Below, one piece after another: positions 18,965 to 30,301 of a DNA stretch of 38,507 bases. The position numbers and the translations under genes are program-made. Source of the DNA: Providencia alcalifaciens DSM 30120. GTDB lineage: Bacteria; Pseudomonadota; Gammaproteobacteria; Enterobacterales; Enterobacteriaceae. The notes under the pieces were generated by a model that searched no databases, was not told where the DNA came from, and saw only the letters and a list, made by a program, of their open reading frames with translations. The DNA lies in NCBI RefSeq assembly GCF_000173415.1, contig NZ_ABXW01000003.1, forward strand, positions 1-38,507, read 5' to 3'. Within the stretch, counting starts at the first letter, position 1. Each line of letters starts with the position of its first letter.

Positions 18965-20086
18965 TTAACGTCCTAAATAACCATCCCAGTCTTTCCAAAC
19001 GGGCTGTAATCCAGCCTGAACTAAGGCATGTGCGACTTGAGCTGCACTGCGATTATCATTTGGTGAAAATTGTTCTAACTCGGTTTTTGAATCTGCATAG
19101 CCCCCTGGTTGCGTTTTCGATCCAGCGCTGACGTTGTTAATTGCCAGTGGTACCACATGATCACGAAAATAAGGGGATTCGCGGGTAGAGAGAGAAAGCT
19201 CTACTGTCGGTGCGAGTAAACGAAACGCACAGATCAGCTGAACTAGCTCGGCATCTCCCATTAACGAAGCGGGTTCAATTCCCCCAGCGCAAGGGCGTAA
19301 ACGCGGAAATGAAATAGAATAGCGGCTTTGCCAATAGTGTTGTTGCATATACAGCAGATGCTCTGCCAGCATATAGCAATCTGTTCGCCAACTACTGGAA
19401 AGTCCGATTAATGCGCCTAATCCAATCTTATCGACACCCGCTTGTCCAAGACGTTCAGGTGTGGCTAACCGCCAGTGAAAGTCCTGCTTTTTACCTTTCA
19501 AATGGTGAAGCTCATAAGTGGCTTCATGGTAGGTTTCTTGGTACACCATGACCCCATCTAACCCAAGGGTTTTTAGCTCGCGATATTCTTCAGTGCCCAA
19601 AGGTTGAACTTCCATCATCAACGAGCTGAAATAAGGACGAATTACGGGGAGATAACGGCGAAAATAGTCCATACCCACTTTGGTTTGGTGTTCACCAGTT
19701 ACCAGCAACAAACTGTCAAAGCCAATTTGGCGAATGGTTTCACATTCACTGATGATTTCGGCTTCATCAAGGGTTTTACGTTTAATACGGTTACTCATTG
19801 AGAACCCGCAATACGTGCAGTCATTTGCGCACAGATTGGAAAGGTACAGTGGGACATAAAAACCGACCGCATGACCAAACCGTTGGCGAGTAAGGCGTTG
19901 GGCTTTTTGAGCCATCGGCTCGATATAATGTCGCGCTGCGGGCGAAAGTAGCGCCATAAAATCATCGAGGGTCAAAGTATCACGTTGCAGCGCCTGTTCT
20001 ACATCCGCAGCTGTTTTTCCATTAATCCGTAATGTGAGGTCATCCCAATCCAGCTGTTCCCAACGTTCACGGAAACTTCTGTCCAT
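18965..20086 (-). CDS. thiH: ThiH, 2-iminoacetate synthase (tyrosine lyase)
   Basis: ThiH is a radical-SAM enzyme that cleaves tyrosine to p-cresol and dehydroglycine, supplying the glycine-derived unit of the thiazole ring under anaerobic conditions. The 373 residues are close to E. coli (377). The 4Fe-4S motif CANDCTYCGFSM (Cys near 87, 91 and 94) is intact and is followed by the C-terminal biotin-and-thiamin-synthesis associated region. Its start overlaps the thiG stop by one base (TAATG). Having ThiH rather than the oxidase ThiO fits an enteric facultative anaerobe. It is the last gene of the operon. Confidence 0.97.
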   Translation of the reverse strand: MDRSFRERWEQLDWDDLTLRINGKTAADVEQALQRDTLTLDDFMALLSPAARHYIEPMAQKAQRLTRQRFGHAVGFYVPLYLSNLCANDCTYCGFSMSNRIKRKTLDEAEIISECETIRQIGFDSLLLVTGEHQTKVGMDYFRRYLPVIRPYFSSLMMEVQPLGTEEYRELKTLGLDGVMVYQETYHEATYELHHLKGKKQDFHWRLATPERLGQAGVDKIGLGALIGLSSSWRTDCYMLAEHLLYMQQHYWQSRYSISFPRLRPCAGGIEPASLMGDAELVQLICAFRLLAPTVELSLSTRESPYFRDHVVPLAINNVSAGSKTQPGGYADSKTELEQFSPNDNRSAAQVAHALVQAGLQPVWKDWDGYLGR

Positions 20087-20853
20087 TACAGTGCCTCCAA
20101 AAATTGCGTTAGTGGGCTGGAAGCCTCAGCGTGTTGTTTCTGAGCGGCAAGTCCACTTTGGCGTGCGAGTTGTGCCGCTTCAATCGCCATTTTAAATGCT
20201 TGAGCCATTAGCTTAGGTTGCTTGGCAACGGCGATGGCGGTATTTACTAGCACGGCATCTGCTCCCATTTCTATGGCTTCGGCAGCGTGGCTTGGTGCAC
20301 CAATACCAGCATCTACAACAACAGGGACGTTAGCTTGCTCGATAATAATCTGGAGCATCTCTTTCGTTACCAAGCCTTTATTGGTGCCAATTGGCGCGCC
20401 TAGAGGCATCACTGCTGCACAACCCACTTCTTCTAGCCGTTTGCATAAAACAGGGTCAGCACTGCAATAAGGTAATACCACAAAGCCTTCTTTGACTAAC
20501 TGCTCTGCAGCTAGCAATGTTTCAACCGGGTCAGGAAGCAAATAGCGCATATCGGGGTGAATTTCTAATTTAACCCAATGGGTGCCAAGTGCTTCACGGG
20601 CAAGACGCGCGGCGAAGATAGCTTCTTGGGCATTTTTTGCACCTGATGTATTGGGAAGTAACTTAACGCCAAGTTCTTGAAGTGGTTGTAAAATCCCGTC
20701 ATCTTGCCCTCGTAAATTGACGCGTTTCATCGCCATGGTCACCAGCTGGCTACCAGAGGCTTGAATGGCTTGCTGCATTAAGGCTGGCGTAGCAAATTTA
20801 CCGGTTCCAGTGAATAAACGTGATTGAAATGTGACATCAGCAATTTTTAACAT
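20086..20853 (-). CDS. thiG: ThiG, thiazole synthase
   Basis: ThiG is a (beta/alpha)8 barrel that joins deoxyxylulose 5-phosphate, dehydroglycine and sulfur from ThiS thiocarboxylate to make the thiazole phosphate moiety. The 255 residues match the family. The Schiff-base lysine is the one in WVKLEIH near residue 97. The phosphate-binding loops [14 protein letters not shown] (about 173-186) and [12 protein letters not shown] (about 194-205) are present. It starts three bases after thiS with a GGGGG ribosome site and forms a complex with ThiH in enterics. Confidence 0.97.
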   Translation of the reverse strand: MLKIADVTFQSRLFTGTGKFATPALMQQAIQASGSQLVTMAMKRVNLRGQDDGILQPLQELGVKLLPNTSGAKNAQEAIFAARLAREALGTHWVKLEIHPDMRYLLPDPVETLLAAEQLVKEGFVVLPYCSADPVLCKRLEEVGCAAVMPLGAPIGTNKGLVTKEMLQIIIEQANVPVVVDAGIGAPSHAAEAIEMGADAVLVNTAIAVAKQPKLMAQAFKMAIEAAQLARQSGLAAQKQHAEASSPLTQFLEAL

Positions 20854-20855
20854 TA

Positions 20856-21056
20856 TTAACCCCCTGCGATGGCTTGAAACAGCAGAATGTTGTCTTGTTC
20901 ATTAACAAAATGGCTTTCCCACTGGCTTTTGGGAATGATGACTTGATTGATCGCCAGTGCAGAGCCTGATGGATTTTGTTCGAGCTGAGTGAGCAGCTGG
21001 TGGAGGGTAATAGGACCTTCTACCTCCATCGGCTGGTCATTGATTATGATATGCAT
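20856..21056 (-). CDS. thiS: ThiS, sulfur carrier protein
   Basis: ThiS is a ubiquitin-fold carrier; ThiF adenylates its C-terminal glycine, which then becomes a thiocarboxylate that donates sulfur to ThiG. The start at 21056 gives 66 residues, the same as E. coli, and has AGAGGT just upstream. A longer in-frame reading would only add non-homologous residues encoded within thiF. The essential C-terminal Gly-Gly (IAGG) is present. The gene overlaps the 3' end of thiF by 13 bases. Confidence 0.95.
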   Translation of the reverse strand: MHIIINDQPMEVEGPITLHQLLTQLEQNPSGSALAINQVIIPKSQWESHFVNEQDNILLFQAIAGG

Positions 21057-21791
21057 GTGACCTCTTGGCAGACAGGGCACTGTTTTGACGGTGTCAGTTG
21101 CAAGGTATTCCATTGCTGCTGTTTTCCATCAAACAGGCGCAATTTTCCACTTAATGGGGACGGTAACCCCACCAGCAATTTGATAGCTTCTAAGGCTTGT
21201 AAGGTACCCATCACGCCAACAACGGGACCTAAAACACCCGCGGTACGGCAGTTGCGTTGCGGTTCTTCTTGGTCGGGATACAAGCATGCATAACAACCGA
21301 ATTGAAATGGGGGCTCAAGTACCATTAGTTGTCCGCCAAAACCCACAGCGCTGCCGCTGACTAATGGTGTATTGCTGGCAACACAGGCAGCATTGACCGC
21401 ATGGCGAGTCGCCATGTTATCGCAGCAGTCGAGAACCAGATTCACCTGTTCCACCAGCGGGAATAAGCTATCAATATCTAATTTCTGTTGGAAAATACGC
21501 GTTTTGGTATGAGGATTGAGCTGCTTTAAGCGGGCAGCGGCTAGCTGTGCCTTGGATTGGTTAATATCCTGCGTATTGTAGAGGACTTGGCGCTGTAAGT
21601 TAGAAATATGCAAATCATCATGATCGGCTATCCATAATTCACCCACACCCGCACCGGCTAAATACAGGCTTGCAGGGGAACCCAGCCCGCCTAAGCCAAC
21701 AATCAACACTTTACTATCTTTGAGTTTTTGTTGCCCTTCAGGGCTGACGTCCTCAAGGAGTAACTGGCGACTATAACGCATAAATTCGTGA

Positions 21792-21802
<11 letters not shown>
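21044..21802 (-). CDS. thiF: ThiF, ThiS adenylyltransferase
   Basis: ThiF belongs to the E1/MoeB family and activates ThiS with ATP. The 252 residues match E. coli (251). The nucleotide-binding loop [10 protein letters not shown] lies near residues 36-45, with the downstream Asp in IADHDDLH. Four zinc-binding cysteines are seen as CYAC (about 170-173) and CPVC (about 241-244). The family's transfer cysteine lies in NCRTAG near 185. The start overlaps thiE by 11 bases and the end overlaps thiS. Confidence 0.96.
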
Positions 21803-24438
<2,636 letters not shown>

Positions 24439-24573
24439 TCACAGGCTATACGGCGTAGTGCGCCAATAGCGGGTTTATCGAAAGAAAGTTGCTTGTCTGG
24501 AGTTCGGAGGAGTAATGGTGTGGCGTTGCAACGAAATATCCACCAAGGGCGGGGAAGATCGTGCGAGAAGATT

Positions 24574-24674
24574 ACTCTTGTTCCCTTCGCGGGTATTAAC
24601 CCGATCAGGTTCCGCGGATCCCGAATTAACGGTCTCAGCCTGATGCAAATGCATACTAGGCACTCCGACAAGAG
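24574..24674 (-). ncRNA. TPP (THI-box) riboswitch
   Basis: Read on the minus strand, the closing helix is ACTCTTG/CAAGAGT (24668-24674 with 24574-24580). Inside are the invariant GGCTGAGA, the GAACCTGATC block and the ATACCCGCGAAGGGAAC end, the hallmarks of the thiamine pyrophosphate aptamer. About 150 bases separate it from the thiC start. No clear intrinsic terminator with a T-run is visible in that span, so control is probably at translation, possibly with Rho, as in E. coli thiC. Confidence 0.97.
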
Positions 24675-24680
24675 TTAATC

Positions 24681-24708
24681 AGTATAGAGAGCTTCCTGTG
24701 ATTCTCAA
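24681..24708 (-). promoter_or_regulatory. Promoter of the thiCEFSGH operon
   Basis: On the minus strand TTGAGA (24708-24703) and TATACT (24686-24681) are 16 bases apart. Transcription would begin almost exactly at the first base of the riboswitch aptamer, which strongly supports the assignment. Confidence 0.85.
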
Positions 24709-24724
24709 GCATTTTCCTCGTCAT

Positions 24725-24833
24725 TCTTCGCGCGATAGGTGCGTTGGCTTCACTAAGCTACCCTAGTCACATACTTGTGTATGCTCCTAGGGATATCTTA
24801 GTTTGCCGCCTTCCTCTAGCACGAATAATTTAG
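24725..24833. repeat. ERIC (intergenic repeat unit) element
   Basis: The centre CCTAGTCACATACTTGTG followed by TATGCTCCTAGG is the palindromic ERIC core (compare the classical core AGTCACTTACTTATGTAAGCTCC). TGCGTTGG on one side and TTGCCGCCTTCCT on the other also match the ERIC consensus. The ends TTCGCGCGATAG and CTAGCACGAATAA are imperfect inverted copies. It lies between the thi promoter and the end of the phosphate-linked operon. ERIC elements are non-coding, transcribed structures. Confidence 0.85.
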
Positions 24834-24863
24834 AGGAACCTTTGAAAGGCAGTTAGTTAAAAA

Positions 24864-24905
24864 CCTAAAAAACAAAACCTAGAAATTAAAAGTTAAAACT
24901 AGGTT
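24864..24905 (-). terminator. Terminator of the ABC transporter/phosphatase operon
   Basis: On the minus strand AACCTAG (24905-24899) pairs with CTAGGTT (24882-24876) and is followed by TTGTTTTTTAGG. The loop is long and AT-rich, so the hairpin is modest, but the T-tract and position just after the last gene support it. Confidence 0.65.
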
Positions 24906-24920
24906 GGTTAAATAGGGGTT

Positions 24921-25598
24921 TTATAAACTCCACGAATATTGCGGCCAGTGGTTTTCATTGGCGGCTTGGAGAAGGCGCGGGTCGCCGTTGATGATGAACG
25001 TCTCATCGGCAAAATAGCACATTGGTAAATCATTGGCGGAATCGGTGTAGAAATAAATATACGCATCGGTGATCGGCTGGTGGGAGATCCACTGCGTTAA
25101 ACGCTTAACTTTACCTTCTTTAAAGGTCGGAATACCGTCAACTTCGGTCGTGTAGCAGCCATTTGAACGCTTAATATCGATTCCCATGGAGACGTCAGCT
25201 CCAAGACGATCAGCGATTTTGTTCACAATAAACGACACGGTTGCCGAGATCACAATGATCGGGATCCCTTGCGATCGGTATGATGTGATCGTACTTAAGG
25301 CGGTTGGGTAAACACGTGGAAGGATAATCGTCTCAACAAAATCTTCTAGCCATTCAGCGACTAGCTCTATCTTGATGCCTTCGAGAGTCTGCAAATTAGA
25401 CTTTAAGTAAGTCACCATATCCAAATTGCCGGCGTTGTACAGTTCCATCATCTCTTTATCGGCTTCGACGAAACGCGGGTCTGTGATGATTTTTTTATCC
25501 CACAAATATTGTGTCCACAGCACGCTGCTGTCTCCGCGAATAAGCGTATCGTCTAAATCAAAAATAGCTAATTTGGTTTGTGTAGACTGGTTTGGCAT
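24921..25598 (-). CDS. HAD-superfamily (subclass IB) phosphatase
   Basis: The 225-residue cytoplasmic protein is a HAD phosphatase of the SerB-like IB type. Motif I is FDLDDTLI (about 13-20, nucleophile Asp). Motif II is the Ser in VISATVSF (about 115-122). Motif III is Lys in TFKEGKVKR (about 158-166). Motif IV is TDSANDLP (about 185-192). A helical cap lies between motifs I and II. It is the last gene of the operon, 32 bases after the ABC ATPase, with AGGAACC before its ATG. In context it probably removes phosphate from an imported or partly processed phosphomonoester. Phosphoserine phosphatase activity is possible, but the true serB is normally elsewhere. Confidence 0.85.
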   Translation of the reverse strand: MPNQSTQTKLAIFDLDDTLIRGDSSVLWTQYLWDKKIITDPRFVEADKEMMELYNAGNLDMVTYLKSNLQTLEGIKIELVAEWLEDFVETIILPRVYPTALSTITSYRSQGIPIIVISATVSFIVNKIADRLGADVSMGIDIKRSNGCYTTEVDGIPTFKEGKVKRLTQWISHQPITDAYIYFYTDSANDLPMCYFADETFIINGDPRLLQAANENHWPQYSWSL

Positions 25599-25630
25599 GA
25601 GGTTCCTTTCAATGGCTCACTTATTGCTGA

Positions 25631-26647
25631 TTAACTTAGCGCTCGAATTTCATTTTTATTAAACATTAACTCAAGGTGCGTGCCCGGTTCAAACAAACGT
25701 TCAGAAGAGCGATTAAGAAGATCTACCGTCATATCGCCAGCAGGGGTATTGACGCTGTAGCGAATGATATTTCCGAGCAGTTGGTGGTCAAGGATCACTG
25801 CATCTACAGGTGCAGAAATATGGCTACCATACTGTCTTCCCGTTTCACGAACATAAATAGATTCTGGGCGAATGGCGAGAGTTCCTTGTAAATTGACACC
25901 TAGCATCCCATTGGCTTTCTCGGCATCGACTAAATTGTAATGTCCCATAAAGCGTGCGACAAACTCAGTGGCAGGTTGAGTATAGATGTTTTCAGCGGTA
26001 TCGCTTTGAATAATTGCGCCTTTATTCATTAAAAAAATGCGATCAGACATAATCATCGCTTCATCTTGATCGTGAGTGACGAAAATGGTCGTGAGCCCGA
26101 GTTCGCGCTGGATCTCACGAATTTGTTGGCGCAGGTGTTTGCGAATACGGGCATCAAGCGCCGATAACGGTTCGTCGAGAAGCAAAATTTGCGGTTTCAT
26201 CACCAGTGCGCGTGCAAGTGCGACACGTTGGCGCTGACCTCCAGACAGTTGATGCGGGTATTGGTTCTCTTTGCCTTGTAGCTCAACCATATCAATCACT
26301 TCGCAAACCGCTTTGTTGCGTTCAGTCGCAGACACTTTTCGCATCTTTAATCCAAAGGCAATATTCTCCGCAACGGTCATGTTTGGGAATAAGGCATAGC
26401 TTTGAAATACCATACCCACCCCACGCTGTTGAGCGGGCTGGTGAGTGATATTTTGGCGGTTAATATAGAGTTCCCCACTATCGGGTTGCTCCAGCCCTGC
26501 AATACAACGGAGTAAGGTGGATTTTCCGCAGCCACTTGGCCCGAGTAAGGTAATAAATTCGCCTTTTTCAATCGTAAATTGGATATCGGAGAATACCTGA
26601 TTTTGACCAAAGGATTTGGTTAGATTTTCAGCAATGACGTAGCTCAT
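25631..26647 (-). CDS. ABC transporter ATP-binding protein (PotA/FbpC type)
   Basis: The 338 residues comprise a nucleotide-binding domain and a C-terminal regulatory OB-type (TOBE) domain. Walker A is GPSGCGKST (36-44). The Q-loop is VFQSYALFPNMTV (about 79-91), the signature LSGGQRQRVALARAL (about 133-147) and Walker B ILLLDEPLSALD (about 153-164). The switch His is in FVTHDQDEA. The arrangement is typical of importers for iron, polyamines, phosphonates and related solutes. Its ATG overlaps the preceding permease stop by four bases, so it is tightly coupled to the permeases. Confidence 0.95.
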   Translation of the reverse strand: MSYVIAENLTKSFGQNQVFSDIQFTIEKGEFITLLGPSGCGKSTLLRCIAGLEQPDSGELYINRQNITHQPAQQRGVGMVFQSYALFPNMTVAENIAFGLKMRKVSATERNKAVCEVIDMVELQGKENQYPHQLSGGQRQRVALARALVMKPQILLLDEPLSALDARIRKHLRQQIREIQRELGLTTIFVTHDQDEAMIMSDRIFLMNKGAIIQSDTAENIYTQPATEFVARFMGHYNLVDAEKANGMLGVNLQGTLAIRPESIYVRETGRQYGSHISAPVDAVILDHQLLGNIIRYSVNTPAGDMTVDLLNRSSERLFEPGTHLELMFNKNEIRALS

Positions 26648-27459
26648 CGTTCGTCTCCCGCACGATTCAAGCGAGTTGCTAACCCTGTGAGCAGCAACGT
26701 AAATAGGAAGTAGGACATCACCAATGCAGAGGTAAAGTGTCCGCTGGTTTGGCGCATATTGAAGAGATAGATCTGCAAGGTTTCGAAACGGGTTCCCACT
26801 AGAATATTAGCAAACACGAATTCGCCCATTAAAAATGAAAAAGAAATTAGCAAAGACACCAATAACCCTTTACGGATATTTGGGAGCACTATCATTAAAA
26901 AGGCTTTAAACGTGCTGGCGCCGAGTAAATGGGCGGCATCCATTAAGTCATGCAGGTTGATTCCTTGGAAACTATTGGCGAGTGCGCGGTACATAAATGG
27001 CAATGTGATAGTGAAGTAAGTACCAATTAGAATCCACGGCGTACCGACCAACATAAATGGCTCATCGGCAAAAATTTGCAGTAAGCCGACGGAAGAGACA
27101 ACGGGCGGTATCGCAAAAGGAAGAATGATTAATAAATCCATCAACCCTTTGAGCTTTGGAAAGCGGTAAAACACGGCGAAAGTCATCGGTAAAATGACCA
27201 GTACGCTGATCAGTAATGTGCCAAAGCAGATCAAGAGCGATCGTCCAAATGCCATTAAAAAGCGCGGATCTTGCCACAGTTGCAGATACCATTTGATGGA
27301 AAGGGCATCAGGCATAATCGTCGCGCCCCATGAGCTCGAAATGGAGTAAACAAAGGTGGCGATAATTGGCAGCGCAAGAATGGCGGCAACAGTGCCGAGC
27401 ACCATTTTATGAAACAGTAAACTCGGTGTTTTTGGGCTACGAATATTAGGATTTAGCAT
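26644..27459 (-). CDS. ABC transporter permease (PotC-like)
   Basis: The 271-residue inner-membrane protein has about six membrane helices. The cytoplasmic coupling (EAA-like) loop is DLMDAAHLLGASTFKAFLMIVLPNIRKG region (about 170-200), with the conserved Glu replaced by Asp and the Gly retained. It is the second permease of the operon. Its start overlaps the first permease by 14 bases and has GGAG five bases upstream. The two permeases would form the heterodimeric channel energised by the ATPase. Confidence 0.93.
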   Translation of the reverse strand: MLNPNIRSPKTPSLLFHKMVLGTVAAILALPIIATFVYSISSSWGATIMPDALSIKWYLQLWQDPRFLMAFGRSLLICFGTLLISVLVILPMTFAVFYRFPKLKGLMDLLIILPFAIPPVVSSVGLLQIFADEPFMLVGTPWILIGTYFTITLPFMYRALANSFQGINLHDLMDAAHLLGASTFKAFLMIVLPNIRKGLLVSLLISFSFLMGEFVFANILVGTRFETLQIYLFNMRQTSGHFTSALVMSYFLFTLLLTGLATRLNRAGDER

Positions 27460-28348
27460 GGTAGCTCCGCTTTAATAGCCAGTGGTGAATCGCTGTGATA
27501 AACCCAAGGATCGCAATCAGAACAACGGACAGCGCAGCTGCCATATTGGGTTCTAAGAATAGGTCGCCAGAGACAAGACTGGCAATGCGGATAGTCACTA
27601 AGTTGTAGTTTCCACTGGTCAAGGCATAAGTGCTGGCATAGGCGCCAACCGCATTGGCCACTAAGATAATAAACGTTCCTAGCAAGGCAGGGGAAATCAC
27701 CGGAATTCCCACGTTTAGCCAATAAGTGAGCTTGCTTGCCCCCATGGTTTTAGCCGCATCTTCCCATTCAGGTTTTAAGGCATCAAATGCAGGGTAAAGT
27801 AGTAAAATCCCCAGCGGGATTTGGAAATAGATATACAGAAGCATCAAGCCGCTGGCGCTGTAGATATTAAAATCATCAATCCATCCCCACGCTTTAAGCT
27901 GTAAGGTAATTGCGCCGTTAAAACCTAAAATAATGATAAACGCGAAGGCTAATGGGACACCGCTAAAATTGCTCGCCATGGTGGTAAACGAAATCATAAA
28001 ATTGCGCACTTTGCCCTGCATTTTATAAATAGAGAATGCAGTAACACAGGCAATAAGCAAACCAACAATACTACAAATTAGTGATAACCATAAGGTGTTT
28101 TGAAATGCTTGCAGATAGAAATCGTTGGTGAAGATTTCAACGTAATTTTCAAAAGACCACGCTTCTTCATAGACAAAACTGTTGAATAACACCCAAATCA
28201 TAGGGGCAATCTGAAACAGGCAAAATAAGATAATAAACGGCACAATTAATAGTGCTGCACGCCAGTGAAAACACATATTGGGCTTATTTAACATCGCTAG
28301 GCATCCCCTGTGTTGATGGGGGTGATCACTTGCTGGAATATCTGCCAT
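27446..28348 (-). CDS. ABC transporter permease (PotB-like)
   Basis: The 300-residue protein has an N-terminal cytoplasmic tail, then about six membrane helices starting near residue 32. The coupling loop reads EWEDAAKTMGASKLTYWLNV (about 193-212), the EAA motif that contacts the ATPase. The ATG overlaps the upstream hydrolase stop by one base (TAATG) and has AGGAGGT in front, the strongest ribosome site in this operon. Several later in-frame Met codons exist (for example MLNKPNMCF near residue 19), but this start fits the spacing best. Confidence 0.93.
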   Translation of the reverse strand: MADIPASDHPHQHRGCLAMLNKPNMCFHWRAALLIVPFIILFCLFQIAPMIWVLFNSFVYEEAWSFENYVEIFTNDFYLQAFQNTLWLSLICSIVGLLIACVTAFSIYKMQGKVRNFMISFTTMASNFSGVPLAFAFIIILGFNGAITLQLKAWGWIDDFNIYSASGLMLLYIYFQIPLGILLLYPAFDALKPEWEDAAKTMGASKLTYWLNVGIPVISPALLGTFIILVANAVGAYASTYALTSGNYNLVTIRIASLVSGDLFLEPNMAAALSVVLIAILGFITAIHHWLLKRSYHAKS

Positions 28349-29166
28349 TAGCGACCTCCTGCCAGTAAATCATCACAGACAGTTTTGTTTGAGAAAGGTA
28401 CACCAAGTAACTGGCAAACCGTGCCACAAATCGCGGTTTGTTCTATGAGCACATCGGGTTGGTGAGAAAAGGCATTCCCGATAGTTAGCAGCGGTACCGT
28501 GCACTCTTCCGGTAAGATTCCCCCGTGGCTACGGTCATTATTCATCCCGTGGTCACTGGTGATGATGATTTGGTAGCCTTGCGCGATCCACATTGGTAGA
28601 TAGCGGGATAAATAAATATCTGCTTTACGGGCGGCGTTGCGGTATTGCGGAGAATCGAATCCAAATTTATGACCCGCATCATCAATATTCATCGGGTGGA
28701 TCAGCAAAAAATCGGGGTCATGCTGGGTACGTAGGTATTCAGCGTCCATAAAGAGATGATCATCAGGGTAATGGTCTGCTTGGTAAAAGCATCCATGCTG
28801 AATAGGAAGCTGTTTATCATGGGTAAATCGGTCGCGATTCGCATCAAAAGGTGCGCGGTTATACAATTCACTGACCCAATAATAGGCAGCGGCAGCGGTG
28901 GTTTTACCTGCTTGGTGAGCCAGTGAAAAGATGCTCTCGAAGTGAGAAAGTCGCACCACATCGTTGTTGACGATGCCACTTTGAACGGGGGCGATCCCCG
29001 TCAAAATACATTCGTACAGTGGGCGCGACATAGACGGGAGTTCACACTCCATTTTATAAAGTGTTGCACTGTCGGCTTTGATAAGACCATTGAGATAGCC
29101 CATACATTGATGGGCTACTGAATAACTTAAACCGTCAAGAACAACAAGTATGACTTTTTCAGACAT
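28348..29166 (-). CDS. Alkaline phosphatase-superfamily hydrolase, cytoplasmic
   Basis: The 272-residue protein has the metal-site pattern of the nucleotide pyrophosphatase/phosphonoacetate hydrolase branch. These are Asp11 in VVLDGLS, a Ser nucleophile candidate (Ser45 or Ser47) in LPSMSRPLYECILTG, a His/Asp pair in HPMNIDDAGHKFG, the SDHGM signature, and a following SHGG histidine. The PSMSRP stretch is placed like the nucleophile loop of phosphonoacetate hydrolase (PSFTNP). No signal peptide is present, so it should act inside the cell, unlike the usual periplasmic phosphatases. The start at 29166 gives the typical N-terminus; a longer reading overlaps the binding-protein gene. It lies between the binding protein and the permease genes, implying that it acts on the imported solute. 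The substrate is not determined; phosphodiester or C-P bond cleavage are both possible. Confidence 0.85.
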   Translation of the reverse strand: MSEKVILVVLDGLSYSVAHQCMGYLNGLIKADSATLYKMECELPSMSRPLYECILTGIAPVQSGIVNNDVVRLSHFESIFSLAHQAGKTTAAAAYYWVSELYNRAPFDANRDRFTHDKQLPIQHGCFYQADHYPDDHLFMDAEYLRTQHDPDFLLIHPMNIDDAGHKFGFDSPQYRNAARKADIYLSRYLPMWIAQGYQIIITSDHGMNNDRSHGGILPEECTVPLLTIGNAFSHQPDVLIEQTAICGTVCQLLGVPFSNKTVCDDLLAGGR

Positions 29167-29189
29167 CAGACTGTGGTTCCTAATCGCAA

Positions 29190-30242
29190 TTATTGTTGGT
29201 GAATTAACACTTGTTGCTGCCACATTTTCGGTAAATTACGCGATGACTTTTCCCAACCTTCGGCATCTTTGATCGGATGAACATTTTTATACTGTTCTTC
29301 TGGAAGTAATTTAGCTTGGATTTCTGCTGGCAATGTTAGGTGTTGAGCACGAATAGGGCGCGCATAACCTTCTGCAAGATTGATTTGCCCTTTATCACTA
29401 AAAATAAATTCGCGAGCTAATTTTGCAGCATTCGGATTTTTGGCGAATTTGTTGATGATGGTGGTGTAACCGGAGATCACGCTACCGTCAGATGGGATGA
29501 CGACAATAAATCGGTCGCGGTTGATTTGGTCTCGATAGTTCAGGGCATTAAAGTCCCATAAAATACCGACTTCAACTTCACCTTTTTCAATATTGGCAAC
29601 GGTTGGGTCATTCACAGATAAACGTTTTTGTTTGGCGAGCTCACCGAAAAATTCAATAGCAGGCTTCAGATTATTTTCATCGCCGCCACGAGCAAATGCC
29701 GCCGCTAAAACCGCATTATTGGCTTGTGCGGCAATACCGACATCTCCTACGGTAACTTTATATTTACCTTTGAGTAAGTCATCCCAGCTTTTTGGTGTGT
29801 CTTTAACTAAGTCTTTATTGATCATGAACGCGATAGTACCGGTATAAGCCAGCGCCCAATGACCATCTTTATCTTTTGCCCAGTCCGGCACTTGTGACCA
29901 AGTGGTCGGTTTGTACGGCTGAGTCACGCCTTTTTGTACGGCAACCGGTCCAAAGGACGCGCCCACATCACCGATATCCGCTGTGGCATTATTTTTCTCA
30001 GCGGCAAACTTTGCGATTTCTTGCGCGGAGCTCATGTCCGTATCTTGATGTTTTAAACCATATTGAGCCGATAAATCTTGCCATGTGCCTTTCCAGTTTG
30101 CCCATGTGTCAGGCATCCCAACGCTATAAACTTGACCTTCTTTTTTTGCAGCTTCGATAAGTTTGGTTAAATCACTGTCAGCGGCAAAAGCCATTTGAGA
30201 GGCGCTGAGTGACAGTAAAATTGCAGGTACAATAGCTTTCAT
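29190..30242 (-). CDS. Periplasmic solute-binding protein of the ABC importer
   Basis: From the ATG at 30242 the product is 350 residues with a clear signal peptide (about 1-20: Lys2, a hydrophobic core, cleavage after AFA). The mature part has the bilobed binding-protein pattern of the FbpA/PotD-like family, including the DIGDVGASFGPVA segment (about 100-112) and GHWALAYTGTIAFMINK (about 150-166). An upstream in-frame Met would place 15 charged residues before the signal and is unlikely. It is the first gene of the operon, followed after 23 bases by the hydrolase. The Pho-box-like array and a -10 (TAGCAT, 30291-30286) lie just upstream, leaving a leader of about 35 bases. Confidence 0.92.
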   Translation of the reverse strand: MKAIVPAILLSLSASQMAFAADSDLTKLIEAAKKEGQVYSVGMPDTWANWKGTWQDLSAQYGLKHQDTDMSSAQEIAKFAAEKNNATADIGDVGASFGPVAVQKGVTQPYKPTTWSQVPDWAKDKDGHWALAYTGTIAFMINKDLVKDTPKSWDDLLKGKYKVTVGDVGIAAQANNAVLAAAFARGGDENNLKPAIEFFGELAKQKRLSVNDPTVANIEKGEVEVGILWDFNALNYRDQINRDRFIVVIPSDGSVISGYTTIINKFAKNPNAAKLAREFIFSDKGQINLAEGYARPIRAQHLTLPAEIQAKLLPEEQYKNVHPIKDAEGWEKSSRNLPKMWQQQVLIHQQ

Positions 30243-30301
30243 TTTGTTTCTCTCTCTATAAGAGTCGCCGTATTGGTTAATTGGCATGCTAATTATTCAA
30301 G

